The notes under the pieces were generated by a model. The model ran no database searches. It worked only from the letters and a program-made list of their open reading frames with translations, and was not told the DNA's origin. From Alphaproteobacteria bacterium (GTDB lineage Bacteria > Pseudomonadota > Alphaproteobacteria > TMED109): a DNA stretch of 64,000 bases. The stretch is taken from the NCBI GenBank assembly GCA_022819905.1, contig JAJEGJ010000053.1, positions 1 to 64,000 on the forward strand, written 5' to 3'. Positions 1 to 7,127 of the stretch are shown piece by piece (position 1 is the first letter of the stretch; every line of letters begins with the position of its first letter). A program made the position numbers and the translations under genes.

Positions 1-2
1 CT

Positions 3-716
3 TGGGTGTCAGGGGTTCCCGACGCCGTGGAGCTGGCCGATGCAGGCGGCATGGAAGGTGTTGGTGCTGAGACTCGATCGAAGAATCCTGACATATATTG
101 CCAGCTTTGGCACTGGATCGAGGCAGGGGCACCAGTTAGCCGGTCCGTCTTGCTTGGAGCCGCTAGGGCAATTGCAGTGAAGCGTCAGAGCCGAGCGGTG
201 CGCCTATTCCGACCAAGTAGTAGTCCGGACCCTGCCGTAGGGGCTGAGATGGTGCGTCACTTCGTCAGCCGGTTTGAGGTTCTATTGAACGAACTGCCGA
301 CACGAGGAAACCCCTACCTTGCTCACGCTCTCCTTGGAACGTACCCGAGGAGTGCGTTGCCCGATTACTTTCGGATGTCATCGCGTGGGGCACTGCGTGG
401 GGCGAAGTCCAGAGTAAGCTTGGTAAAGTCTGACTTGGCGGATGCGGTGGACGGTATGGGCGAGTGCACTCTAGCGGGCGCTGATATTTCCAATGTTGGG
501 GAATTTTTGTCCCGCTCGGAGTGGGACCGGGTGTTTGTGGCGCTACATCGCACGCTCCAGCCAGGTGCGGCTGTCGTCCATCGGAATTTTATTTGGGATG
601 AACCGTATCCAGTGGCCCACGGATTCTGGAGGGATGAGACGGTGTCTTCGTTGCTGTACAAGCGCGATCGGTCGTTCATCTATCGCGCCATTACGGTCGA
701 CCGTAGGGAAGCGTGA
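3..716 (+). CDS. DUF3419 (BtaA-like) family protein, C-terminal part, 5'-truncated by window edge
   Basis: The reading frame is open at the left edge, so the true start probably lies outside; the first in-window start is a GTG at 6. The visible ~236 residues match the C-terminal half of DUF3419: a segment with NPYLAHALLGTY and ALPDYF (about residues 100-120), then a SAM-methyltransferase-like stretch with an ADISNVGEFLS motif and a later HRNF strand. Known members include BtaA, which transfers the 3-amino-3-carboxypropyl group of S-adenosylmethionine to diacylglycerol in betaine-lipid synthesis; other members have unknown acceptors. The SAM-binding N-terminus is not visible, so activity cannot be judged. 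It lies just upstream of, and converges on, the double-HTH regulator gene. The family call is fairly sure, the substrate unknown. Confidence 0.6.
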   Translation, partial: WVSGVPDAVELADAGGMEGVGAETRSKNPDIYCQLWHWIEAGAPVSRSVLLGAARAIAVKRQSRAVRLFRPSSSPDPAVGAEMVRHFVSRFEVLLNELPTRGNPYLAHALLGTYPRSALPDYFRMSSRGALRGAKSRVSLVKSDLADAVDGMGECTLAGADISNVGEFLSRSEWDRVFVALHRTLQPGAAVVHRNFIWDEPYPVAHGFWRDETVSSLLYKRDRSFIYRAITVDRREA

Positions 717-766
717 AGGCGCTGGCTAGTGTTCACGGAGCTTGGTGATATCGAGGAAAGATGCGA

Positions 767-1453
767 TCAGTTTTTGACGAGGCGGGCGGCGGTCATCAAG
801 TCGATGGACTCGGCCCCGTATTGCTGCGCCATGTACGAAAGTAGAACTCGTCGAAGCAATGCGTTGTCCTCGGGCAAGAGCACAGAAATCCCACGGACCA
901 ACTGAGCTGAGATGTTCTTTCCGCGCAGGCATTCGCGAACGACGCGTGGCGAGACACCGCATTGTAGCGCGAGTTCGCGAGGCCGCACGTCGAGCGCTTC
1001 CATTACTGTCGACAAAGCATCGGTCAGTCCGACGTCGCTCGGCGGAAGGGGGGGGACGAACCGGCGTCTCAATGAGGATTGTGAGACGAGATGGGCGCGT
1101 TGGAGAATATCGAGCCAACTTTCGCCAAGTTGGAGCGCGAGATGCGAGATCAGGGCATATCGAAGCACCTTTGGTCGGTCGCGAAGCTCGAAGACGTCGA
1201 TGAGTCGCAGCACGAAACGGGCGTTGACAGACTTGCAATCGAGCGCATTCTTGACCGTTTGGGGTTGCACGTCGCAGAGGCGCGCCGTTTCGTGGCGATC
1301 CAACCCTCTCTCTGACATGAGAACGGCCAACAATTGGCCAAGACGCGGCAACTCATCCGGCGGGTTGCCGGAGGTTTGTGATTGTGACTTCGCCTCGTCC
1401 ACAGTAGCGGCTCGTGGCAATAGAGCCCCGTTTGGAGGAGCTAGCTTCCCCAT
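767..1453 (-). CDS. Regulator with two tandem HTH (XRE-like) repeats
   Basis: A 228-residue protein made of two similar halves. Repeat A (about residues 37-125) has a helix-turn-helix with ETARLCDVQPQTVKNAL, followed by a helical tail ending LQLGESWLDIL. Repeat B (about 140-225) has RELALQCGVSPRVVRECL, followed by a matching tail ending QQYGAESIDLM. Each half therefore looks like an XRE-type DNA-binding unit plus a short helical extension, suggesting an internal duplication that lets one chain contact two half-sites. No ligand or sensor domain is visible. It is transcribed divergently from the TldD-like gene, with about 128 bp between the starts, so it may regulate that gene and itself. The first ~35 residues look disordered and the true start could be slightly downstream. 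Confidence 0.6.
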   Translation of the reverse strand: MGKLAPPNGALLPRAATVDEAKSQSQTSGNPPDELPRLGQLLAVLMSERGLDRHETARLCDVQPQTVKNALDCKSVNARFVLRLIDVFELRDRPKVLRYALISHLALQLGESWLDILQRAHLVSQSSLRRRFVPPLPPSDVGLTDALSTVMEALDVRPRELALQCGVSPRVVRECLRGKNISAQLVRGISVLLPEDNALLRRVLLSYMAQQYGAESIDLMTAARLVKN

Positions 1454-1581
1454 TGCTCTGCCTCCGTGGAACTCGTCGACGGAGGCTGAGCAGTTCCAAT
1501 GTGCCCCGAGCCTCTCTAGCTGTCAAGATTTGCGGAATGGCGCAATTAGCTGGCTGGGGCGGGAAGCCGACCCGGATAGCC

Positions 1582-3048
1582 ATGTCTGACAAGGAACAAA
1601 AGACGGCGTCGAGTAGGTCGGCGATCGTATTTCCGAAGCCCAGGCACGGAATTTCGATCCAGAGCCTCAAGGCATTTGCGGCCCGCGGACAGGAGTGCCT
1701 CGCGAAGCTGGACAGGCGTGCAGATGCTCGGTTGGAGTCGTCGCGCACAACTCGGTATCGGTTGGCAGGGAATGGGCGACTGTCCCCACGCGATGTGGCA
1801 GCGGAGAATATTGGAGAGTTCGGTTGCGGAGTTAGGGTTGGGGACAGACACGGGGTTGGGTTTGCGGTGGGAGAAGGAGCGTTCTCATGGTCAGAGCTTC
1901 TGTCCGCTGCCGGACAGCATACACGTGGCACGAATCGCAATGTGTCAACGCTTCCGTCGTATGCGGAGGATGAATTGTGCGAGCAAAACACCTATGCCTT
2001 GCCAACGGAGTTAACGACGCCGACTCGAAGCTGGTTCGTGGGAGTGCACCAAGAGCTGCAGTTCCCGCGCAAGAGTCTAGTGCTGAACGAATTGGGGCTT
2101 TGGTGCACGATTGGGTGGCGAGCCGTACTTCGCAGTGGTGGTACTTATTTGCTGCGCAACGTCCACGATATCCGGCTGTCAGCGCTGGGGACTGTTAGGA
2201 GCCCGTGGGGTGAGCAGTGGCCGGTCAGCGTTTCGGCGGGATCAACGTACGACTGGCTTGGTATGGGTGTGGCATTGCTTGGAGCGGTGTCAGGACTGGA
2301 TGGGTTACTGCGTTTCGACCGAAGGCCGGAGACAGGAGACTACGCGGGGCCAGTTGTGCTGGATCCCCAAGTGGCCGGGTTCCTTGTTCATGAAGCAATC
2401 GGCCACTTGTCAGAAGCTGACCGGTTGCCGCGAGACGTCCGAAATCAGATAGTCACTGGCGGTCGTGTACGAGTTGGCCCGGACGAGTTGAACATAACCG
2501 ATCATGCGGAGGAACCGCTCGCGCGCGGAGCAATCCCATTCGATGATGAGGGCGTCAGGTGTATCGCTGCGCCATTGGTTCGCGGCGGTTACTGGGAAGG
2601 GTTGCTTCACTCCGGGCAAACTGCAGCTGCTGACTCGGCGGCGGCCACAGGGAATGCGCGCACGACGTCCTTTCGTCATGTGCCGTTGTGTCGGATGCGC
2701 ACAACCGAAATGCACGGTGGTAGTACGGCACGAGAAGACATAATGCTAGATAGTGGTGATGCTTTGTACCTAGGCTGCGCTCAAGAAGGGGAGGTACCGG
2801 GAGGGAACGTCCAGATTCGGGCTTGGGCATGGCGTATTCGAGACGGTGAAGTGAGGAACTGCCTAGGGCCAGTAACGCTATTTGGTGAGGCGCCCACGGT
2901 CCTCGCGGCGATAGATGCGATCGGCTCGGACCGCAGGGTGATTGATGGTCACCCAGGCTGCGGACGAAAAGGACAGCCGGGACTACTCCCAGTGAGCATG
3001 ATTGCTCCTACAGTGCGGCTGCGAAGTGCGGAGGTTCGATTTGGATGA
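1582..3048 (+). CDS. TldD-family zinc metallopeptidase, stand-alone
   Basis: TldD/PmbA-family metallopeptidase of 488 residues from the ATG at 1582. Earlier in-frame starts would run into the divergent regulator gene, and 488 fits the family's usual ~480. The zinc motif HEAIGH (HExxxH) sits at about residues 270-275, as expected for TldD. A C-terminal HPGCGRKGQ segment supplies the conserved cysteine associated with the third metal ligand. So this is a catalytically equipped TldD-type chain, not the motif-less TldE/PmbA type. In E. coli TldD and TldE form a complex that degrades unfolded peptides and matures microcin B17. No TldE partner is visible here, although one could lie left of the window. 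Its context next to a dedicated HTH regulator and a DUF3419 protein is unusual; the substrate is unknown. Confidence 0.75.
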   Translation: MSDKEQKTASSRSAIVFPKPRHGISIQSLKAFAARGQECLAKLDRRADARLESSRTTRYRLAGNGRLSPRDVAAENIGEFGCGVRVGDRHGVGFAVGEGAFSWSELLSAAGQHTRGTNRNVSTLPSYAEDELCEQNTYALPTELTTPTRSWFVGVHQELQFPRKSLVLNELGLWCTIGWRAVLRSGGTYLLRNVHDIRLSALGTVRSPWGEQWPVSVSAGSTYDWLGMGVALLGAVSGLDGLLRFDRRPETGDYAGPVVLDPQVAGFLVHEAIGHLSEADRLPRDVRNQIVTGGRVRVGPDELNITDHAEEPLARGAIPFDDEGVRCIAAPLVRGGYWEGLLHSGQTAAADSAAATGNARTTSFRHVPLCRMRTTEMHGGSTAREDIMLDSGDALYLGCAQEGEVPGGNVQIRAWAWRIRDGEVRNCLGPVTLFGEAPTVLAAIDAIGSDRRVIDGHPGCGRKGQPGLLPVSMIAPTVRLRSAEVRFG

Positions 3049-3632
3049 GGTCTAGATGTCAGAATAAGATTGGATAGTTTCCGATTTCCCTCAACATCCC
3101 TTCCGCCCATTTTCACGTGTCATTGCGGGGACTTTCGCATGAACTTTATCATCCCCATGTGCAGAATCACTTATCTGGTAGATACTGCTCAATAGGCTGG
3201 CGCTTGCTCCAAAGAACGTCAGCGGAACGCTGCCAGAGCCTCAGTCCGGCGCTGCGTTCAAGGCTCCAATCGCTGTCGTCGGCTTGCTTGAATGCCGGCT
3301 CTTCGGACGAACCGGATGAAGAGGGTATCCAACGCTACGCTGTGGTCGCCAGCGGGCACAGCAGCAACGCTATCCAGGAAGTGGCCCTAGGTGGCGTGCT
3401 CTAGGGCCACCAACTCGTGCGATGCTTGGTCGAGTCTGGATAACTCAAGTCCGACAAGAGTTTGCGTGCCGAAAACGTTGCCCGCCTCGCTATCCGCCCC
3501 GCCCGACCAAACATTTGCATCGCGGCATTTGTCGTGGTCGCCGCGCCGAAGTGCTCGCCACGCGGTGGGCCGGATCAGCCTTCGACAGTTGGTATTTCGT
3601 GGTGCTCAGATGCAAGGTTGGGGTAGCCAGAG
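3049..3632 (+). other. Intergenic stretch between convergent TldD and restriction enzyme genes
   Basis: About 580 bp with no recognisable gene. Reading frames are short, and their translations show no family signature on either strand. The only clear structure is the perfect hairpin at 3381-3410, listed separately. Confidence 0.5.
3381..3410. repeat. Perfect 10-bp inverted repeat with 10-nt loop
   Basis: GTGGCCCTAG at 3381-3390 is the exact reverse complement of CTAGGGCCAC at 3401-3410, with a 10-nt loop. It lies between two convergent genes, which suits a bidirectional transcription stop. It has no U-tract on either side, so it could instead be a protein-binding palindrome. Confidence 0.5.
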
Positions 3633-4238
3633 TTAGCCTTGCAGATTTCGTTGTCCCATCCTGTGTTCTCGAATCGCTGAAAGTATATCGTCAGGCGTTT
3701 CGTCTCTCGGTGTCAGGTGCGCTGCGTACGACCTACCTGGATGAAGAGTGTCCCATTGCGATCGGCGCTGATTACGTCGCCCCTTTCCGGGATCGTTGAT
3801 CCCGAAGCCAGCCACTACGACATTCCACAGGGGTTGGTATTCAGCAATAAGGACTTGTTCGGTGAGACCGATCCAAACCTCATCGAGCACGAGCCATCGG
3901 CACATGAAATCCGAAAGACAGATGTTGCTTGCATTCTTTATTGAGACCGCGTGTTTGGTTAGCCGATCATACAGTGCTGGCTTGATGCTTTGGGACAAGG
4001 ACCGTTCCAGTAACGACCTACCCTGCCGTTTACCCGGTGGATCGGCCTTCCCGACGTAAATGGGTTCGTGGTCAGGCATCCCGTGGTAAGCGTTGAAATC
4101 ACCGCGATAGTGAATTGTGTACACGCCAGCACCCTCAAATGACGAATGCGGAGGGAGTTGCTCGGCGGGATAACTCATCAACGCTCGGGCGGCGTTTTGC
4201 CCAAGCTCGTCCACGTTGAGCGGGTTATAGGCCCGCAC
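3633..4238 (-). CDS. Eco29kI-family type II restriction endonuclease (GIY-YIG)
   Basis: A 201-residue GIY-YIG nuclease of the Eco29kI type. The GVYTI strand is at about residues 38-42 and YVGKA at 61-65, giving the GIY-YIG core. A downstream RLTKHA helix supplies the Arg and His, TEQVLI the metal-binding Glu, and PLWNVV the Asn used in this family. The conserved tail NDPGKGRRNQ and WDTLHPGR is also present. Eco29kI cuts CCGCGG; the specificity here is only presumed. It lies 3 bp downstream of the methyltransferase gene on the same strand, forming a two-gene restriction-modification operon. All catalytic positions appear intact, so the nuclease is probably functional. Confidence 0.88.
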   Translation of the reverse strand: MRAYNPLNVDELGQNAARALMSYPAEQLPPHSSFEGAGVYTIHYRGDFNAYHGMPDHEPIYVGKADPPGKRQGRSLLERSLSQSIKPALYDRLTKHAVSIKNASNICLSDFMCRWLVLDEVWIGLTEQVLIAEYQPLWNVVVAGFGINDPGKGRRNQRRSQWDTLHPGRSYAAHLTPRDETPDDILSAIREHRMGQRNLQG

Positions 4239-4241
4239 GGT

Positions 4242-5012
4242 TCATCTTTCGCAGCTGCGTCCGTTGCGGCAAATGATCCAGAAACAGTGCCGCTTTCTGG
4301 CGTGGTGCGCATTCTTCCACTTCGTTGAAACCATTGGCCCAGTTCGCACCTTCACGATCAAATCACACACAGTAAAGCCAGCTTCATCTGCCATGCGCAT
4401 GAAGTCGCAGTGCGGCCATTTGGAGCGATGACTATTCACCATGTCAGTGATCTTCGCCAATAGCAGTCCGCGAGGCTTAAGAACGCGCCTAGCTTGCTTC
4501 AAGAACGGTGGATAGAGATAACTGAGGGTCCAACCTTGCTCTTTCCCGCATTCGACAGTGGCACCGAAGTCCTCATCGAATCGTTTTCGGCTCTTATCGC
4601 GCCCTTGCGGGCCGACGTGCGGAGGATCATAGACAACGCAGCCAAAAGTTGAATCGGGAATGCCGCCCATATCCCGATTGTCACCGACGATCATGGGATT
4701 GAACTTGGGATTAATGTCCATTGACACGACACGGCGGACCGAGCCTTTCCAAAACCGGCCAGTGTTGTATGTGGAGTCCAAGATTGGTTCTGGTGGGATG
4801 GAAGGGTAAAATCGCAGCATCTGTTCAAGCAGCCTGCTGTCGCTACCCTCCCACACGCTGCTGAGAGGTTCGTACTTCTCAAGACCTGGGAGTGATCGAG
4901 AGGATGTCTCATCGAGATTCTGGGCGCGACCTCTAGAGAATAACTTGCTACTCACGACACCAGCTCCCTGCAGCGGAGGCTCTGGTCCGCTGGGCCACGA
5001 ATAACGCCCCAC
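4242..5012 (-). CDS. DNA methyltransferase of the DPPH (amino-methyltransferase) type
   Basis: A 256-residue protein with a DPPH motif at about residues 129-132 (motif IV of the D/N/S-P-P-aromatic amino-methyltransferases). It is preceded by ILDSTYNTGRFWKG (motif I region, about 78-90) and SMDINP (motif II). It ends with the KNAHHARKRHCFW segment common to small adenine- or N4-cytosine-specific enzymes. It lacks the PCQ and ENV motifs of 5-methylcytosine methyltransferases. As the upstream gene of the operon it should protect host DNA from the adjacent Eco29kI-like nuclease. If that nuclease cuts CCGCGG, N4-cytosine methylation is the obvious possibility. The exact base modified is inference. 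Confidence 0.8.
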   Translation of the reverse strand: MGRYSWPSGPEPPLQGAGVVSSKLFSRGRAQNLDETSSRSLPGLEKYEPLSSVWEGSDSRLLEQMLRFYPSIPPEPILDSTYNTGRFWKGSVRRVVSMDINPKFNPMIVGDNRDMGGIPDSTFGCVVYDPPHVGPQGRDKSRKRFDEDFGATVECGKEQGWTLSYLYPPFLKQARRVLKPRGLLLAKITDMVNSHRSKWPHCDFMRMADEAGFTVCDLIVKVRTGPMVSTKWKNAHHARKRHCFWIICRNGRSCER

Positions 5013-5060
5013 ATTTGGTGAACGGTGTAGGTCTCTCGCTGATTGTGACGATTCGAGAAT

Positions 5061-5183
5061 TCACTCGCGTGCCAGTTTAAGTATTTCTCTCTGAACTGAT
5101 GAATTGCTGAACTGACGTAAAGTGCCGACATATCGCTGCTTTAGTTTGCTCCAGAAAGATCTGTTTCCTTTAGTGTGTGCCAT
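5061..5183 (-). CDS. Possible small basic protein upstream of the methyltransferase
   Basis: An ATG at 5183 opens a 40-codon frame ending at 5061, 48 nt before the methyltransferase start and on the same strand. The peptide is rich in Lys and Arg and begins MAHTKGNRSFW. Its Shine-Dalgarno sequence is weak. It could be a leader or controller peptide of the restriction-modification operon, but it does not resemble known C proteins, which carry an HTH and are about 80 residues long. It may equally be chance. Confidence 0.2.
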   Translation of the reverse strand: MAHTKGNRSFWSKLKQRYVGTLRQFSNSSVQREILKLARE

Positions 5184-5428
5184 GTTCCGTACGTATTCGC
5201 CGGTTGAGTGCTTGATTGCATTGAGCGGGTTGGATGTCCCTACGTAGGTGACAGCCTCAACAGTGTAGACCCTCGCCTCGGGCTTTGCAGCATCCGCCCC
5301 GCTACATTACGAACGTCACCAAGCCCTCTTGCCGCGGTGGCCGGTGCGTTCGTTGCAGCGGGGCAGGACCGTCCGGTTGCGAGAACCCGCCAAGGACATC
5401 CCAACGGCGCATTGTCGGGTCGCGCAAC

Positions 5429-6367
5429 CTAGGCTCCGTGATAGAGGGTCACGACGTGCTTGGCCTCAGCGAAGAACAGCCAGCGTTCGATGACCACCCC
5501 CACCGACCCCGAGAGCGCGGCAGCGACCGCGGCACCGGCCGCGATCCAGGAGTGGGTCGCCACCGTCGCCAGGGTGAGCACGAACGGCAGTGCAAACAGA
5601 AGTACGGAAGCGTAGCGCCTGAGCTTCGCTGCGTGCCTGCGGGCGACGCGGTAGCCCATCTCCTGGGTCACGTAGGTCGTCTGGGTCCGGGGCGGATCCA
5701 GCAGGCGTACCTTCCCGATCGAGCCCAGCCCGGTTGCGGTTTCCGGCGTTGATCCAGCCCGGGCGCCGTCCAGATAGCGCCAGTACGCCCATTTGAGGGA
5801 AACCGACAGGAGAAGCGTCGCTACGACCACCAGCGAGGCATCGGCGGCCGGGTGGCCGAAGAGCAGGCGAATTGCATTCAGCCAAAGCGCGCCGGTGAAG
5901 AGGGCGAGCGAGAGGTAGACCGGAACGACCCACCGGTTGCACCAGGCAGGAATCGGCCGCAGCGATGCGTAAATCATGCCCGTGGAATAGACAGTGAATC
6001 CGGCCAGGACGGCGGCCGCGAGCCCGCAGACACCCCAGAAGCCGACAACTTCGCCGAAGCCGATCCAGCCGATCGCGAACAACCCGGCCGGCGCGTACGT
6101 CACGGTCGCCAACACGCCCTCGCGGGAGAGCCAGCTCGACCGCCATTGCGTGTAGGCGAGGAGCACGCGCTCCGGGTGGCCAAGGTGCCACATCGACGAG
6201 ACGAGCCCGAAGGTGACGGCGCCGAGGGCAAAGCCCAGGGAGACCAGGCCAAACGCGCGGTTGTCCGGGATCATCTCTGCCGGAGCCAGGACGCCGAGCA
6301 GGATCAGGAGGCCGTAGCCCATCCCCGATGCCGAGGGAAAGAAGATCACCGAATAGGCGGGTTGCAA
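5429..6367 (-). CDS. soeC: DmsC-like membrane anchor subunit, probably sulfite dehydrogenase SoeC
   Basis: A 312-residue polytopic membrane protein with about eight hydrophobic helices, matching DMSO reductase anchor subunits (DmsC family). It shows the early MWHLGHPER and RSSWLSREG motifs of that family (about residues 60-85). In SoeABC the anchor passes electrons from the iron-sulfur subunit to the quinone pool. It lies 10 nt downstream of the iron-sulfur subunit gene and is the last gene of the three-gene operon. The assignment to sulfite oxidation rather than another substrate rests on the absence of a Tat signal on the catalytic subunit and on the adjacent persulfide dioxygenase. Confidence 0.75.
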   Translation of the reverse strand: MQPAYSVIFFPSASGMGYGLLILLGVLAPAEMIPDNRAFGLVSLGFALGAVTFGLVSSMWHLGHPERVLLAYTQWRSSWLSREGVLATVTYAPAGLFAIGWIGFGEVVGFWGVCGLAAAVLAGFTVYSTGMIYASLRPIPAWCNRWVVPVYLSLALFTGALWLNAIRLLFGHPAADASLVVVATLLLSVSLKWAYWRYLDGARAGSTPETATGLGSIGKVRLLDPPRTQTTYVTQEMGYRVARRHAAKLRRYASVLLFALPFVLTLATVATHSWIAAGAAVAAALSGSVGVVIERWLFFAEAKHVVTLYHGA

Positions 6368-6377
6368 GGGATTCGTC

Positions 6378-7127
6378 CTAGCGGGACAGCGTCGCGTCGA
6401 GCCAGCGAAGGAAACGGCCGCCGTCGGATTCCGGCTCGGGCCGCAACGGGTCCGCGCCGCCTTCTGCGGGATCCGTGCCGCCGCGCGTCGGCCGCGGCGG
6501 CAGGTACTTGTTGACCGGCCGATACCCCAGTTCCGGCATCAGGTCGCGGCCGCCGCGCTCGGCCACCAGGCGCGAGATGGGAGAATCGGGATCGCCGAGG
6601 TCGCCGAAATGGCGGGCCGACGTGGGGCATGCGGTCACGCATGCAGGCACCCGCTCGGGCTCCGGCAGGTTCTCGTTGTAGATGCGGTCGATGCACAGCG
6701 TGCACTTCTTCATGACGCCCGCGTCGCGGTCGTATTCCCGGGCCCCGTATGGACAGGCCCAGGAGCACAGCTTGCATCCGATGCACAGGTCCTCGTCGAC
6801 CAGGACGATCCCGTCCTCCTCCCGCTTGTAGGAGGCGCCGGTGGGACAGACGCTGACACAGGCGGGCTCGTCGCAGTGCAGGCACGAGCGGGGAAAGTGC
6901 ACCGTCCGCCCGCCCATGCCGTCGCCGGCCTCGTAGGCGTGCACCCGGTTGAACCAGACGCCGACCGGATCGGCGCCGTAGGGGTCCAGGTCCGTGAGCG
7001 GGGCGGCGACGCCGCCGGTGTTCCACTCCTTGCAGCTGACGGCGCAGGCGTGGCAGCCGACGCAGGTATCGAGGTCGATGACCAGACCGAGTTTCTTCGG
7101 TCCCGGATCACGGGGGAGCGAGGTCAT
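6378..7127 (-). CDS. soeB: 4x[4Fe-4S] electron-transfer subunit, SoeB-like
   Basis: A 249-residue ferredoxin-like subunit of the DmsB/SoeB type. The first cluster motif CVGCHACAVSC is at about residues 22-32. It is followed by CDEPACVSVCP, CIGCKLCSWACP and the CTLC...CVTACP sets, giving ligands for four [4Fe-4S] clusters. There is no signal peptide, so it is cytoplasmic with its catalytic partner. The start overlaps the stop of the catalytic subunit by 4 nt, indicating translational coupling. It should carry electrons from the molybdenum centre to the membrane anchor. Confidence 0.85.
   Translation of the reverse strand: MTSLPRDPGPKKLGLVIDLDTCVGCHACAVSCKEWNTGGVAAPLTDLDPYGADPVGVWFNRVHAYEAGDGMGGRTVHFPRSCLHCDEPACVSVCPTGASYKREEDGIVLVDEDLCIGCKLCSWACPYGAREYDRDAGVMKKCTLCIDRIYNENLPEPERVPACVTACPTSARHFGDLGDPDSPISRLVAERGGRDLMPELGYRPVNKYLPPRPTRGGTDPAEGGADPLRPEPESDGGRFLRWLDATLSR

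Noticed and set aside
1414-1581. Upstream extension of the TldD-like protein to 544 residues
   Set aside because: It overlaps the divergent regulator gene, is Arg/Ser-rich and unlike the family; the shorter start gives the normal TldD length and zinc-motif position.
3117-3404. A 95-codon plus-strand frame after the TldD gene
   Set aside because: No family similarity and no ribosome-binding site; it ends inside the hairpin region, so chance is more likely.
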